A stretch of DNA of 14,323 nt from an uncultured Collinsella sp. GTDB taxonomy: Bacteria > Actinomycetota > Coriobacteriia > Coriobacteriales > Coriobacteriaceae. Of the stretch, positions 1 to 7,261 are shown in pieces. The notes beneath the pieces are model-generated. The model had not been told where the DNA came from and did no database searches. It saw nothing but the letters and a program-made list of their open reading frames with translations. Within the stretch, counting starts at the first letter, position 1. Each line of letters opens with the position of its first letter. The stretch spans positions 1 to 14,323 of the forward strand of contig CAAEMX010000007.1 of the NCBI GenBank assembly GCA_900757185.1. The letters run 5' to 3'. Made by a program: the position numbers and the translations under genes.

Positions 1-111
1 GTGCGGCAGCTGCGGCGCTTCGCGCCTGCTGCCTTGGGTGACTTTGGGGTCGATTGGGGTTGTCTGCACAATTCGCGGTATCATGTTGCGGAGTTTTGAA
101 AGGAGCCGCTG

Positions 112-690
112 GTGGTCACGACGACGTTTGCCTCGCCTTTGGGCGAAATCTTGCTTGCCGCTGATGGCCGCGGTCTGACGGGGCTTTGGTTTGAGGGACA
201 GGAGCACTTTGGCTCCACGCTTCTCCGGGAAGACTCCGAACATGTTGAAGGCGCCGATGCGGTTTCCGGTATTGGTGGCATGTCGTCGGTGAGTCCGGCA
301 AATGGTGCGGCGTCTTCGGTGCTTGAGCGTTCGTGGGCTTGGCTGAATGCTTATTTTGCAGGGCAGGAACCTCGGTTTACGCCGCCGTTGCATTTGATTG
401 GCACGGCGTTTCAGCGTGAAGTTTGGTACGAGCTGCTTTCTATTCCGCGTGGCGAGGTCGCTACATATGGCGAGATCGCCCAGCGTGTTGCGGCTCGACA
501 TCGTGTACCGGGAAACGAGGCACCCGTTGTGTCTCCCCGTGCCGTGGGGGCCGCGGTCGCGCGTAATCCCATTTCGATTATTGTGCCGTGCCATCGCGTG
601 GTTGCCGCCGATGGTTCGCTCAACGGATATGCTGGCGGCCTCGACCGCAAGGAGTGGCTGCTGCGGCTTGAGGGCGCGTACGAGGAGTAA
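112..690 (+). CDS. ogt: Methylated-DNA--[protein]-cysteine S-methyltransferase
   Basis: This 192-residue protein repairs O6-alkylguanine (and O4-alkylthymine) by moving the alkyl group irreversibly to its own cysteine. The active-site motif PCHRV is present with the acceptor at Cys160. It is preceded by RAVGAAVARNP, which matches the family's helix and Asn-hinge region, and followed by DGSLNGYAGGLDRKEWLL, the normal C-terminal binding loop. The helix-turn-helix DNA-binding part is FQREVWYELLSIPRGEVATYGEIA. The N-terminal half has a Gly/Ser/Ala-rich stretch at about residues 43-69 that looks like a low-complexity linker. The start is GTG at 112, chosen because AAAGGAG lies at 99-105, six bases upstream. 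The next gene is convergent. I see no SOS or Ada-type site upstream. Family assignment is secure; the choice of the symbol ogt over other MGMT names is conventional. Confidence 0.95.
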   Translation: MVTTTFASPLGEILLAADGRGLTGLWFEGQEHFGSTLLREDSEHVEGADAVSGIGGMSSVSPANGAASSVLERSWAWLNAYFAGQEPRFTPPLHLIGTAFQREVWYELLSIPRGEVATYGEIAQRVAARHRVPGNEAPVVSPRAVGAAVARNPISIIVPCHRVVAADGSLNGYAGGLDRKEWLLRLEGAYEE

Positions 691-729
691 CGCTCGAGCA
701 CTTTGCATAGCCAAGATGCCGTGAAAGAA

Positions 730-876
730 CGGGACACGCTTTCCGAATGGAGGCTCAGACGGAAACCACGTCCCGGAATTCTGTTTTAAAGCGGGATGCG
801 CTTTCCGAATGGCGTCCCGAGCGGAAACCGTGCCCCGGAATACAGCCTCAGAGTGGGACGCCGTTTCCGGTTGAGG
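730..876. repeat. Tandem 62-bp palindromic repeat, about 2.4 units
   Basis: Three units start at 730, 792 and 854, exactly 62 bp apart. Units 1 and 2 begin CGGGA followed by two variable bases and CGCTTTCCGAATGG. Each continues to CGGAAACC and a CCCGGAAT end, so every unit is itself an imperfect palindrome (GGGAC..TTTCCG against CGGAAA..GTCCC). Unit 3 (TGGGACGCCGTTTCCGG) is degenerate and stops before its second half. The array fills the gap between two convergent genes, ogt and the ClC gene, so it could act as a bidirectional transcript end. No U-tract follows the stems. Confidence 0.8.
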
Positions 877-896
877 TCACCTGCCTGGACATCGAT

Positions 897-2147
897 CTAC
901 GCCCGCTCCTGCAGGGCGTAGATGGACTTATCCATGTTGAATAGGTAAGCCACAACGCAGACGATGAAGAACGCCGGCAGATTACCGAAACCGAAGACCT
1001 CGCAACCGATAAGGATTGGCGCGAGCAGCGTGTTGGTGGCGCCGCCAAAGACGGCGGCGTAGCCCAGCGCGGCGCAGAACTCGACGGGCATGCCGAGAAT
1101 TCCGGCGAGTACGACACCCAGGCTGGCTCCGATCGAGAATAACGGCGTCACCTCACCACCCTGATATCCTGCGGCAAGCGTGGTAATGGTGAGTGCGAAT
1201 TTGAGTGCCCAGTCCCAAGGCGTGATGGCGACCTTGCCGTCACCGTCGAGTGCCGCGGATATCAGATTGGTGCCAAGCCCGCAGTATCGACCCTGCCATA
1301 GTGCGAACAGAATCGCCGATAACGCGATGCCCATAACGGCGATGCGTGCATAGGGGTTGGGGAGCAGCCGCGCCGCAAGTGTTTTGGCATGCGCAAGGCA
1401 CCAGGCAAAAGCTCCACCTACCATACCAAACGCGATACCCAACACCGCAAGCCGTCCAAGACCGGGGAGGTCAAGCGCGTATGAGGCGGTAACGGTGACC
1501 TCGAACTTCTCGAGTCCCAGGGCGCCCGAGGTCACACTTGCGGCGAGTGAGGCCGTAAGCGCGGGAAACAGCGCGCGGTATTCCATGCGTCCGGCGACAA
1601 GCACTTCGATAGCAAAGACCGTGGCGGCGAGCGGCGTTCGAAAGAGTCCGGCAAAGCCAGCGGCCATACCAATGAGCAAAAACGTGTTGCCGGGGTCTCG
1701 GAAAGGTAGGCGTCGGCCGATCCAATGTGAGACGGTTGCACCAATCTGCACGGCCACGCCCTCGCGTCCCGCGCTGCCGCCAAAGAGGTGCGTCCCCCAC
1801 GTGCTCAGCATAATGAGCGGCACCAAACGCGGGGAGATGGCGTCTTCGCGCCCGTGGCCTACGTCGAATACTAAGCTCATGCCGCGTTCGGTGCCTTTGC
1901 CCCAGGTGCGGTAGGCAAATACGATGGCAAGGCCCGCGAGGGCGAGGAAGGGGAGGAGCAGGGTGATGTACTCGTCGCGGAAGGTGCCAATCGCCAGAAG
2001 CACGCGTCCAAAGAGTGCACAGATGGCGCCAACGATAATGCCGACGGGGATTCCGAGGACACCCATGAGCACGAGGCCGCTATAGGTGTTGACCAGGCGT
2101 TTGATTCTGCTCGATACGTTGCTTTCCGACATTTTGCTTTCCGACAC
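897..2147 (-). CDS. ClC-family anion/proton antiporter, probably fluoride-exporting (CLC-F type)
   Basis: This is a 416-residue polytopic membrane protein of the ClC family. GSAGREGVAVQIGA (about residues 124-137) is the selectivity-filter and gating-glutamate segment, with Glu129 as the external gate. GGEVTPLFSIGASLG (330-344) is the second signature. GRYCGLGTNLI (286-296) and NTLLAPILIGCEVFG (372-386) complete the core. The THLFGGSAGREG and GGEVTPLF wording is what I associate with the CLC-F clade (F-/H+ antiporters) rather than Cl-/H+ exchangers of the GSGIP type; this rests on memory of the family and is not aligned here. The length is typical of bacterial CLC-F. The frame opens at GTG 2147 after AAAAGAG (2157-2151). 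An in-frame ATG at 2132 repeats the same MSES start but has a weaker site. No crcB-type fluoride riboswitch consensus is seen; a different structured leader is listed separately. Fluoride export is an inference; a Cl- exchanger is the alternative. Confidence 0.85.
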   Translation of the reverse strand: MSESKMSESNVSSRIKRLVNTYSGLVLMGVLGIPVGIIVGAICALFGRVLLAIGTFRDEYITLLLPFLALAGLAIVFAYRTWGKGTERGMSLVFDVGHGREDAISPRLVPLIMLSTWGTHLFGGSAGREGVAVQIGATVSHWIGRRLPFRDPGNTFLLIGMAAGFAGLFRTPLAATVFAIEVLVAGRMEYRALFPALTASLAASVTSGALGLEKFEVTVTASYALDLPGLGRLAVLGIAFGMVGGAFAWCLAHAKTLAARLLPNPYARIAVMGIALSAILFALWQGRYCGLGTNLISAALDGDGKVAITPWDWALKFALTITTLAAGYQGGEVTPLFSIGASLGVVLAGILGMPVEFCAALGYAAVFGGATNTLLAPILIGCEVFGFGNLPAFFIVCVVAYLFNMDKSIYALQERA

Positions 2148-2149
2148 TT

Positions 2150-2171
2150 GCTCTTTTGATAAAAAAAGAGC
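2150..2171 (-). promoter_or_regulatory. Alternative hairpin covering the U-tract and ribosome-binding site of the ClC gene
   Basis: On the minus strand GCTCTTTT (2171-2164) pairs perfectly with AAAAGAGC (2157-2150) around a 6-nt loop. The 3' arm is the only plausible Shine-Dalgarno (AAAAGAG) for the GTG at 2147. The 5' arm takes the last three bases of the terminator stem and half of its U-tract. The two hairpins therefore cannot form together. The pairing is seen; regulation is inference. Confidence 0.4.
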
Positions 2172-2204
2172 TGGAGTTGCGCATCGTTGAGAGGCTTTCC
2201 AGCT
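2161..2204 (-). terminator. Terminator-like hairpin in the leader of the ClC gene
   Basis: On the minus strand AGCTGGA (2204-2198) pairs perfectly with TCCAGCT (2175-2169) across a 22-nt loop, followed by C and seven T (2167-2161). It ends 13 bp before the GTG start of the ClC gene and about 115 bp after the stop of the GyrI-like gene. It is either the terminator of that upstream gene or an attenuator in the ClC leader. The promoter-like sequence upstream (2216-2244) favours the attenuator reading. Confidence 0.6.
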
Positions 2205-2215
2205 TTAGCAAAACA

Positions 2216-2244
2216 AACTTATAAGATGCGACGGGCTGCGTCAA
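2216..2244 (-). promoter_or_regulatory. Possible promoter for the ClC gene
   Basis: On the minus strand a -35-like TTGACG (2244-2239) is followed after 17 bp by TAAGTT, or after 15 bp by TATAAG (2223-2218). Transcription from here would give a leader of about 60-70 nt containing both hairpins listed for this gene. Confidence 0.4.
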
Positions 2245-2317
2245 GATAATTACCGGACGGCCCAGGAGGCGGCTGGTTGGCTGGCTTAAAACCTAACGCG
2301 TGAAATGACGCTCCACG

Positions 2318-2956
2318 CTATTCAGCGCGCTTGATAGGATGACGAACCACAGTCTTAAGTTTCTCCGGTGCACATTTGCGTGGATCGGAGAGATAGATTT
2401 CGTGATGTAAACGGGTGTCTGAGAGGTCGGGGACATAGCCCTGTTCGGTCGTGTATTCATGCATGGCGTTTACGGTCGCCGGCTCGCTGTCGTAGGGCCC
2501 GGTATGCATGCATTGAACGCAGAGACCCTCGTCAACTTTAAGCAGCTCGACGGCGGAAAAGTCCAGTTTCTTTTTGGCCGTGGCTTCCGTGACTGCCCAG
2601 TCAAAGTCATCTCGGGTGACGAAATCGGGCAGGCGGATACACGAGATAAAGTTGAAATCGTCCTTGCGTGCATAATCGATGTCGCCGCTCGGGGAGTCTT
2701 GCCACCAGAAACCCTCGAGCGGAGGTACCACAAAGTCGAAATAACCCTCGATACTCCTTGAGCCTTTCTTCGACATCTTGACGGTATAGGCGATTCCGTA
2801 AAGCAGCGGCAGGGCGTTTTGATACTCGCCACCTTCGGTATTTGGGTCGCCCTTGCCGCGAACGGCAACGTAGCTCATAGGCGGGACAGTTACGATATTC
2901 GGCTTGCTTGCAGGTTTGTAGAGCTCCTTGTATTCCTTCTTAAAGTCGAACGCCAT
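2318..2956 (-). CDS. GyrI-like small-molecule-binding domain protein
   Basis: This 212-residue soluble protein resembles the stand-alone GyrI-like family (COG4832 type). It opens with FDFKKEYKELYKPASKPNIV and the strand-like VPPMSYVAVRGKGDPN, followed by YGIAYTVKMSKK and PPLEGFWW. The C-terminal part carries the family's GPYDSEPATVNAMHEY and HHEIYLSDPRK segments. Members bind small hydrophobic ligands. In the wider superfamily, E. coli SbmC (GyrI) is an SOS-induced protein that limits gyrase poisoning, and some actinobacterial and Listeria members hydrolyse cyclopropane-type DNA alkylators. There is no DNA-binding domain, so this is not an AraC/MerR regulator. The ATG at 2956 has AAAGG about 8 bases upstream. 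The gene is divergent from the ABC operon and its promoter region holds a LexA-type box. Enzymatic activity or gyrase protection is inference. Confidence 0.8.
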   Translation of the reverse strand: MAFDFKKEYKELYKPASKPNIVTVPPMSYVAVRGKGDPNTEGGEYQNALPLLYGIAYTVKMSKKGSRSIEGYFDFVVPPLEGFWWQDSPSGDIDYARKDDFNFISCIRLPDFVTRDDFDWAVTEATAKKKLDFSAVELLKVDEGLCVQCMHTGPYDSEPATVNAMHEYTTEQGYVPDLSDTRLHHEIYLSDPRKCAPEKLKTVVRHPIKRAE

Positions 2957-2997
2957 GTTGGCCGCCTTTCTGCGTATTGGCCTGCTTAGATAACGGA

Positions 2998-3026
2998 ATC
3001 ATATCATAGAAACGAACAGTTGTTCG
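2998..3026 (-). promoter_or_regulatory. LexA-type SOS box overlapping the promoter of the GyrI-like gene
   Basis: CGAAC-AGTT-GTTCG at 3013-3026 fits the Gram-positive SOS box CGAACNNNNGTTCG exactly. Read on the minus strand with flanks it is TCGAAC-AACT-GTTCGT, 11 of the 12 fixed positions of the actinobacterial TCGAACNNNNGTTCGA. Two overlapping -10 candidates TATGAT lie just downstream on the minus strand (3008-3003 and 3003-2998), so the box covers the -35/spacer region, a normal position for LexA repression. It is about 200 bp from the divergent ABC operon, where an effect is less likely. Confidence 0.65.
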
Positions 3027-3126
3027 AATAATTTTGCTGACAGATAGAGATGCGTGCGTTGTGTTTAGCGGTCGGCCTGACCCCGTCGATGATTTCTCTG
3101 CCTCCCCGGCGCCTCATCTATAGCTG

Positions 3127-3177
3127 CCGTTTCCCCATATAAAACCTGCCAAAATGAACCTGTCCCTTTTTGGTCGG
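3127..3177 (-). repeat. Dispersed ~50-bp palindromic repeat, copy A
   Basis: On the minus strand this reads CCGACCAAAAAGGGACAGG, then TTCATTTTGGCAGGTTTTAT and a variant tail ATGGGGAAACGG. It matches copies at 6701-6752 and 14239-14290. It lies just upstream of the ABC operon, and its + strand end (TTTTTGGTCGG) supplies a possible -35 for that operon. Confidence 0.8.
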
Positions 3178-3212
3178 TGCGAAATGGGTAATACTAAAGA
3201 GTTATCCGACCA
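3170..3212 (+). promoter_or_regulatory. Possible promoter and dyad upstream of the ABC operon
   Basis: TTGGTC (3170-3175) and TACTAA (3192-3197) lie 16 bp apart and could serve as -35 and -10. TGGTCGG (3171-3177) and CCGACCA (3206-3212) form a 7-bp inverted repeat around the -10, which could be an operator or a 5'-UTR stem. The -35 lies inside the end of repeat copy A. The promoter call is weak; the dyad is seen directly. Confidence 0.35.
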
Positions 3213-3227
3213 GATGGGAACCGATCG

Positions 3228-3929
3228 ATGGCCTATATCGAATTTAAAGACGTCATCAAAGCATACGGCGAGGGCGATGCCCGCATTCACGCGCTCGACG
3301 GCGCGAGCTTTACCGTTGAGCGTGGCGAGCTTGCCATTATCCTGGGCGCTTCGGGCGCCGGTAAAACTACGGCGCTCAACATTCTGGGCGGTATGGACAC
3401 GGTAACCTCCGGCACCGTAACGGTGGACGGGCGCGACGTGAGCTCTGCTAACGAGGCGCAGCTCGTGGAATACCGCCGCGCCGACGTCGGCTTTGTCTTC
3501 CAGTTCTACAATCTGGTCCCCAACCTGACGGCGCTTGAAAACGTTGAGCTCGCGGCACAGATTTGCCCCGATTCGCTCGATGCCGAGCAAACGCTTTGCC
3601 AGGTTGGCTTGGGTGAGCGCCTCGCCAACTTCCCCGCGCAGCTTTCGGGCGGCGAGCAGCAGCGCGTGTCCATTGCCCGTGCACTGGCAAAGAACCCCAA
3701 GCTGCTTCTATGCGACGAGCCCACGGGCGCCCTCGACTACAAAACCGGCAAGCAGATCTTGCAGCTGCTGCAGGACACCTGTCGCAAGCAGGGCATTACG
3801 GTCATTATCATCACCCACAACTCTGCGCTGGCGCCCATGGCCGATCGCCTGATCCGCTTTAAGAGCGGCCGCGTGGAGAGCGAGACGGTTCAGCAAAATC
3901 CCGTGTCTATCGAGACAATCGAGTGGTAG
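3228..3929 (+). CDS. ABC transporter ATP-binding protein (MacB/LolD type)
   Basis: This 233-residue cytoplasmic ATPase powers the FtsX-type permease encoded directly downstream. All core motifs are present: Walker A GASGAGKTT (40-48), Q-loop VFQFYNLVPNLTALENVEL (from about 90), signature LSGGEQQRVSIARAL (139-153), Walker B LLLCDEPTGALD (159-170) and the switch His197 in IIITHN. The YNLVPNLTALENV wording and the GGxD-type start are typical of the MacB/LolD/antimicrobial-peptide exporter group (3.A.1.122/125-like), not of importers. The ATG at 3228 has only a weak GGGAA upstream. The next frame opens at 3923, overlapping this stop, so the two are translated together. The substrate cannot be read from the sequence; a peptide, lipid or cell-envelope role is likely. 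Confidence 0.93.
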   Translation: MAYIEFKDVIKAYGEGDARIHALDGASFTVERGELAIILGASGAGKTTALNILGGMDTVTSGTVTVDGRDVSSANEAQLVEYRRADVGFVFQFYNLVPNLTALENVELAAQICPDSLDAEQTLCQVGLGERLANFPAQLSGGEQQRVSIARALAKNPKLLLCDEPTGALDYKTGKQILQLLQDTCRKQGITVIIITHNSALAPMADRLIRFKSGRVESETVQQNPVSIETIEW

Positions 3930-6700
3930 CGCCCATGGACCAGGACCGCCAAAACAGCCAGAACCACGATGCGCAGCACGTGAGTCGCGACCAGGAGTTT
4001 ACGACCTACCGCACTGCCCAAAGCTCAAACGATATGGTGCCGACGGTATTTCGCCGTGGCATCTACCGCACAATCCGCGGCAGTCTTAAGCGCTTCTTGT
4101 CAATCGTGGTCATCACCGCGCTTGGCGTGAGCGTGATGTGCGGCCTTAAGGCGGGTTGCGAGGACCTGTGCGATTCGGTTGACGCCTACTTCGACCAGCA
4201 AAATGTCTATGACATTAACGTGCAGTCGACCTATGGCCTGACTGACGATGATCTCGACGCCATCCAAGAGGTCGATGGCGTCGAAACGGCCGAGGGCATC
4301 TACACCGAGACCGCCTACACCGCCGTGGGCACAACGCGCGAGCGCGTGGTCGTGCAAAGTCTCTCCAAGGAGAACATCGATCAGCCGGTGCTCGTGAACG
4401 GCGATTTGCCCGAGAGCGCCGATGAGGTCGCGGTGACTTCGAAGTTCCTGAAGGCTTCGGGCAAAAAGCTCGGCGATACGGTGAGTTTTGCCGCCAATGA
4501 CGCGAGCTCGTCGAACCAAAGCGCCAAGGATCAGTTTGCCGCGGGCGAATACACCATTACGGCCGAGGTCCTCGACCCCACCGACGTGAGCTCCGACTCG
4601 ACAGTCAACGCCTTTCGCGCTGCTTCGGCGGCGGACTATAAGTTCTATGTGAGCGAGGACGCCGCGACATCTTCTTCCTACTCCGCGGTCCACGTGATCG
4701 TCGAGGGAGCCAAGAGCCTCAACTCCTATTCGGATGCCTACGCGGCAAAGATCAACAAGGTCAAGGGCAATATAGAGAAGATCCGCGAGGAGCGTGAGAA
4801 GGCGCGCGCTCAGGAGCTGACAGTCGACACGCCGGCAAGCTTGGATGCGGCCGAGCGCCAGGCGAATATGCTCTTTGGGATTGAGCAGGACAACATCAAT
4901 CGCATGGCCCAGGGCAGCGAGGAACGCGTCCAGGCTCAGGCCGACCTGGATCAGCGCCGCGCCGCCGCCGACCAGCAATTCGCCGATGCCCGCGCCGAGA
5001 TTTCCGACCTTGGCGAATGCACCTGGTACATCCAGGACCGCGACAATATCGCAAGCTACTCAAGCGTGGAGAGCGATAGCTCGTCAATTGAGGCTATTGC
5101 GACGGTGTTCCCGTTCATCTTCTTTATCGTCGCCGTGCTCATCAGCCTCACCACCGCCACGCGTATGGTCGAGGAGGAGCGCATGCTCATTGGCCTGTAC
5201 AAGGCGCTCGGCTACTCGCGCGAGCGCATCCTGTCCAAATACGTGGACTATGCGCTGTGGGCGTGCCTGATTGGCGGCGTGCTCGGCAATATCATCGGCT
5301 TTGTGGGCCTGCCGCTGTTCCTGTTTACGGTGTTCGACGACATGTACTCGCTGCCCCAGATGCTGCTTTCGTACGACATCGTGTCCTCGATCGTCTCGGT
5401 GGCGCTGTTTGCCGTGGGCGTGGTGGGCGCCACAATTATCGCCTGCCGCCACGAGATGGCCGAGACCCCGGCCTCGCTCATGCGCCCCAAAGCCCCGCGC
5501 GCCGGCTCGCGCATCCTACTTGAGCGCATCGGCTTTATCTGGCGCCGCATGGGCTTTTTGAACAAGGTGGCTGCGCGCAACCTGTTCCGTTACAAAAAGC
5601 GTGCCTTTATGACCATCTTTGGCATCGCGGGATGCACGGCGCTCGTGATCTGCGGTATGGGTATTCGCGACACGTCGGTCGCGCTTTCGCCCAAGCAGTA
5701 CGGTCACATCACACGCTACGATCTGCTGGCGGTCGCCAATCCTGACGATTTTTCGCAGACGTGCGCGGCGCTCGACGAGCGAAGCGCGGTCAAGGATTCC
5801 GGTGTGACCGTAACTTCGACGCTGCCGATCATGACTGACAACGTTACCTTTACGTTTGGCGGCAAGAGCGAGACCGTGCAGCTGATCGTGGTGCCCGATG
5901 ACCGCACGAACGACCTGGACGACTATGTGCGCCTCGAGGACGAGTCCAAAGAGCCGCTGTCTTTGCGTGACGGAGACGTGTATCTGAGTAAGAGTTCACA
6001 GCTGGTGCTGGGGATTCAGCCGGGCGATACGGCACACGTCCAGGATTCGTCGCTCAATGTTGCCAAGGTCAAAGTCAGTGACATTTCGCTTAACTATCTG
6101 GGCAACACGCTTTACATGACGCAGGGCACCTATGAGCGCGCGTTCGGTCGAAGCGCACGCCTCAACGGCGTCTTTGTGCTGCTTAAGGGCTCGTCGGCCG
6201 ACCAGATTGCGTTTAGCAAGAATCTTAAGAGCGACGGTTGGCTTACGATTTCGAGTACGGCCGAGCATTGGGAGAACTACGAAGCGAACTTTACGATTAT
6301 CAATTCGGTCGTGGTGCTTGTGACCTTTATGGCGGCGTGTCTGTCGTTTGTGGTGGTATTTACGTTGTCTAACACCAACATCTCGGAGCGCGAACGCGAG
6401 CTGGCGACTATCAAGGTGCTGGGCTTCCGTCGTGGCGAGGTACATCACTACGTTAACAAGGAGACGCTGATTTTGACGGCGATTGGTGCCGCGCTGGGCG
6501 TGCCGCTGGGTGGCCTGCTTGCCGAGAGCTTTACGTACATCCTGCAGATGCCGTCGCTGTACTTTGACGTCGAAGTCGAGCCGCTGAGCTACGTGCTATC
6601 CGTGTTGCTGGCCTTTGCCTTTACGTTTATCGTCAACCTCGCCACCAATCGTACCCTCAACAAGATTGACATGGTCGGCGCCCTCAAGAGCGCCGAGTAA
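3923..6700 (+). CDS. ABC transporter permease with two FtsX domains
   Basis: This 925-residue membrane partner of the preceding ATPase has a first TM segment at about 58-77 after a hydrophilic cytoplasmic N-terminus. A large extracytoplasmic region follows to about 390. It has a charged helical stretch at about 270-360 (KINKVKGNIEKIREEREKAR onward), probably a short coiled coil, and ends WYIQDRDNIASYSS. The first FtsX domain (~392-515) has three TM segments and the cytoplasmic motif EEERMLIGLYKALGYSRERI. TM5 is at ~561-581, then a second extracytoplasmic domain of ~200 residues. The second FtsX domain (~789-915) has the matching ERERELATIKVLGFRRGEV. Eight TM segments in total. GTG at 3923 overlaps the ATPase stop; ATG at 3935 is an equal alternative, neither having a clear Shine-Dalgarno. 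The substrate is unknown. A palindromic repeat starts on the base after the stop. Confidence 0.9.
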   Translation: MVAPMDQDRQNSQNHDAQHVSRDQEFTTYRTAQSSNDMVPTVFRRGIYRTIRGSLKRFLSIVVITALGVSVMCGLKAGCEDLCDSVDAYFDQQNVYDINVQSTYGLTDDDLDAIQEVDGVETAEGIYTETAYTAVGTTRERVVVQSLSKENIDQPVLVNGDLPESADEVAVTSKFLKASGKKLGDTVSFAANDASSSNQSAKDQFAAGEYTITAEVLDPTDVSSDSTVNAFRAASAADYKFYVSEDAATSSSYSAVHVIVEGAKSLNSYSDAYAAKINKVKGNIEKIREEREKARAQELTVDTPASLDAAERQANMLFGIEQDNINRMAQGSEERVQAQADLDQRRAAADQQFADARAEISDLGECTWYIQDRDNIASYSSVESDSSSIEAIATVFPFIFFIVAVLISLTTATRMVEEERMLIGLYKALGYSRERILSKYVDYALWACLIGGVLGNIIGFVGLPLFLFTVFDDMYSLPQMLLSYDIVSSIVSVALFAVGVVGATIIACRHEMAETPASLMRPKAPRAGSRILLERIGFIWRRMGFLNKVAARNLFRYKKRAFMTIFGIAGCTALVICGMGIRDTSVALSPKQYGHITRYDLLAVANPDDFSQTCAALDERSAVKDSGVTVTSTLPIMTDNVTFTFGGKSETVQLIVVPDDRTNDLDDYVRLEDESKEPLSLRDGDVYLSKSSQLVLGIQPGDTAHVQDSSLNVAKVKVSDISLNYLGNTLYMTQGTYERAFGRSARLNGVFVLLKGSSADQIAFSKNLKSDGWLTISSTAEHWENYEANFTIINSVVVLVTFMAACLSFVVVFTLSNTNISERERELATIKVLGFRRGEVHHYVNKETLILTAIGAALGVPLGGLLAESFTYILQMPSLYFDVEVEPLSYVLSVLLAFAFTFIVNLATNRTLNKIDMVGALKSAE

Positions 6701-6752
6701 CCTGCCAAAAAGGGACAGGTTTATTTTGGCAGGTTTTATCTGGGCAAACGCC
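6701..6752 (+). repeat. Dispersed ~50-bp palindromic repeat, copy B
   Basis: This copy begins on the first base after the permease stop codon. Its arms CCTGCCAAAA (6701-6710) and TTTTGGCAGG (6724-6733) are perfectly complementary around 13 bases, AGGGACAGGTTTA. A tail TTTTATCTGGGCAAACGCC is also shared with the other copies. It is the best-preserved copy in the window. Confidence 0.85.
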
Positions 6753-6780
6753 GGACAACCATTAGGTGGCCCGGCGTTTG
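6745..6780. terminator. Hairpin between the ABC operon and the convergent small gene
   Basis: CAAACGCCGG (6745-6754) and CCGGCGTTTG (6771-6780) are perfect inverted repeats with an inner ACC/GGT pair. The hairpin lies between two convergent genes, and its left arm overlaps the tail of repeat copy B. A weak T-rich stretch (CTGTTTTG) follows on the + strand and none on the minus strand, so a bidirectional terminator is plausible but not textbook. Confidence 0.5.
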
Positions 6781-6816
6781 ACCTGTTTTGCTGGGGATGC
6801 CTGTCGTTCAGTGCTC

Positions 6817-7137
6817 TTACTGGCCAATCCAGTGTTGCGCATAGCTCTTAATGTCCTCGGTAAAACCGTCAAGGTCGTCAAGGGTGATCACGCTGTCGAT
6901 AAGCAAATTGGCTATCTCGCGGTGCATTGTGCTTCGGCGAATGTCGTTTGCAATTACGCCTGAGGACAGCTTGTCTCTATTGAGGCGCTCTTCTAGTGCC
7001 CAAAATCTACTGGACGCTTCACTGTCGCCGTTCAGTATCTCAACGTACTGGCCGATGAGCTTTTCCATATAACGTTCTTGCCATTGAGGAAGCATTTTCT
7101 TAAACAGCTTCCAGTCGTTTTCGGCTACGTCGCGCAT
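6817..7137 (-). CDS. Conserved hypothetical protein (small, all-helical)
   Basis: This 106-residue soluble protein has no signal peptide or membrane segment. It is rich in charged and aromatic helix formers (ENDWKLFKKMLPQWQERYMEKLIGQYVEIL, later FWALEERLNRDK). It ends in a segment typical of short regulatory or housekeeping proteins of gut Gram-positives (NLLIDSVITLDDLDGFTEDIK). I recall similar proteins in Firmicutes and Coriobacteria without known function, sometimes mislabelled as transporters; nothing in this sequence supports transport. The start is ATG 7137 with GGAGGA immediately upstream (7146-7141). It is monocistronic and convergent with the ABC operon. Confidence 0.75.
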   Translation of the reverse strand: MRDVAENDWKLFKKMLPQWQERYMEKLIGQYVEILNGDSEASSRFWALEERLNRDKLSSGVIANDIRRSTMHREIANLLIDSVITLDDLDGFTEDIKSYAQHWIGQ

Positions 7138-7261
7138 ATGTCCTCCGCTCGTTAAACGGGCTTTTCCATTTGCCTTTCATTCTATTTGGTTTTCGCTCAC
7201 AGGCGTGGATGAGAGGCTCTCTTTAGCCTTCGAGATTGGGCTTGAATGGGTCGTATGCCGC

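Noticed and set aside
730..876. CRISPR array
   Set aside because: The 62-bp period is made of near-identical whole units without unique spacers, and no cas genes are present.
2148..2317. Fluoride (crcB) riboswitch before the ClC gene
   Set aside because: The conserved GGNGAUGG and CUGAUG..CUCCU words are not present; only unrelated stems are seen.
4100..4978. Open frame of 292 codons on the minus strand
   Set aside because: It lies inside the permease gene on the opposite strand and has a low-information leucine/valine/arginine-rich translation.
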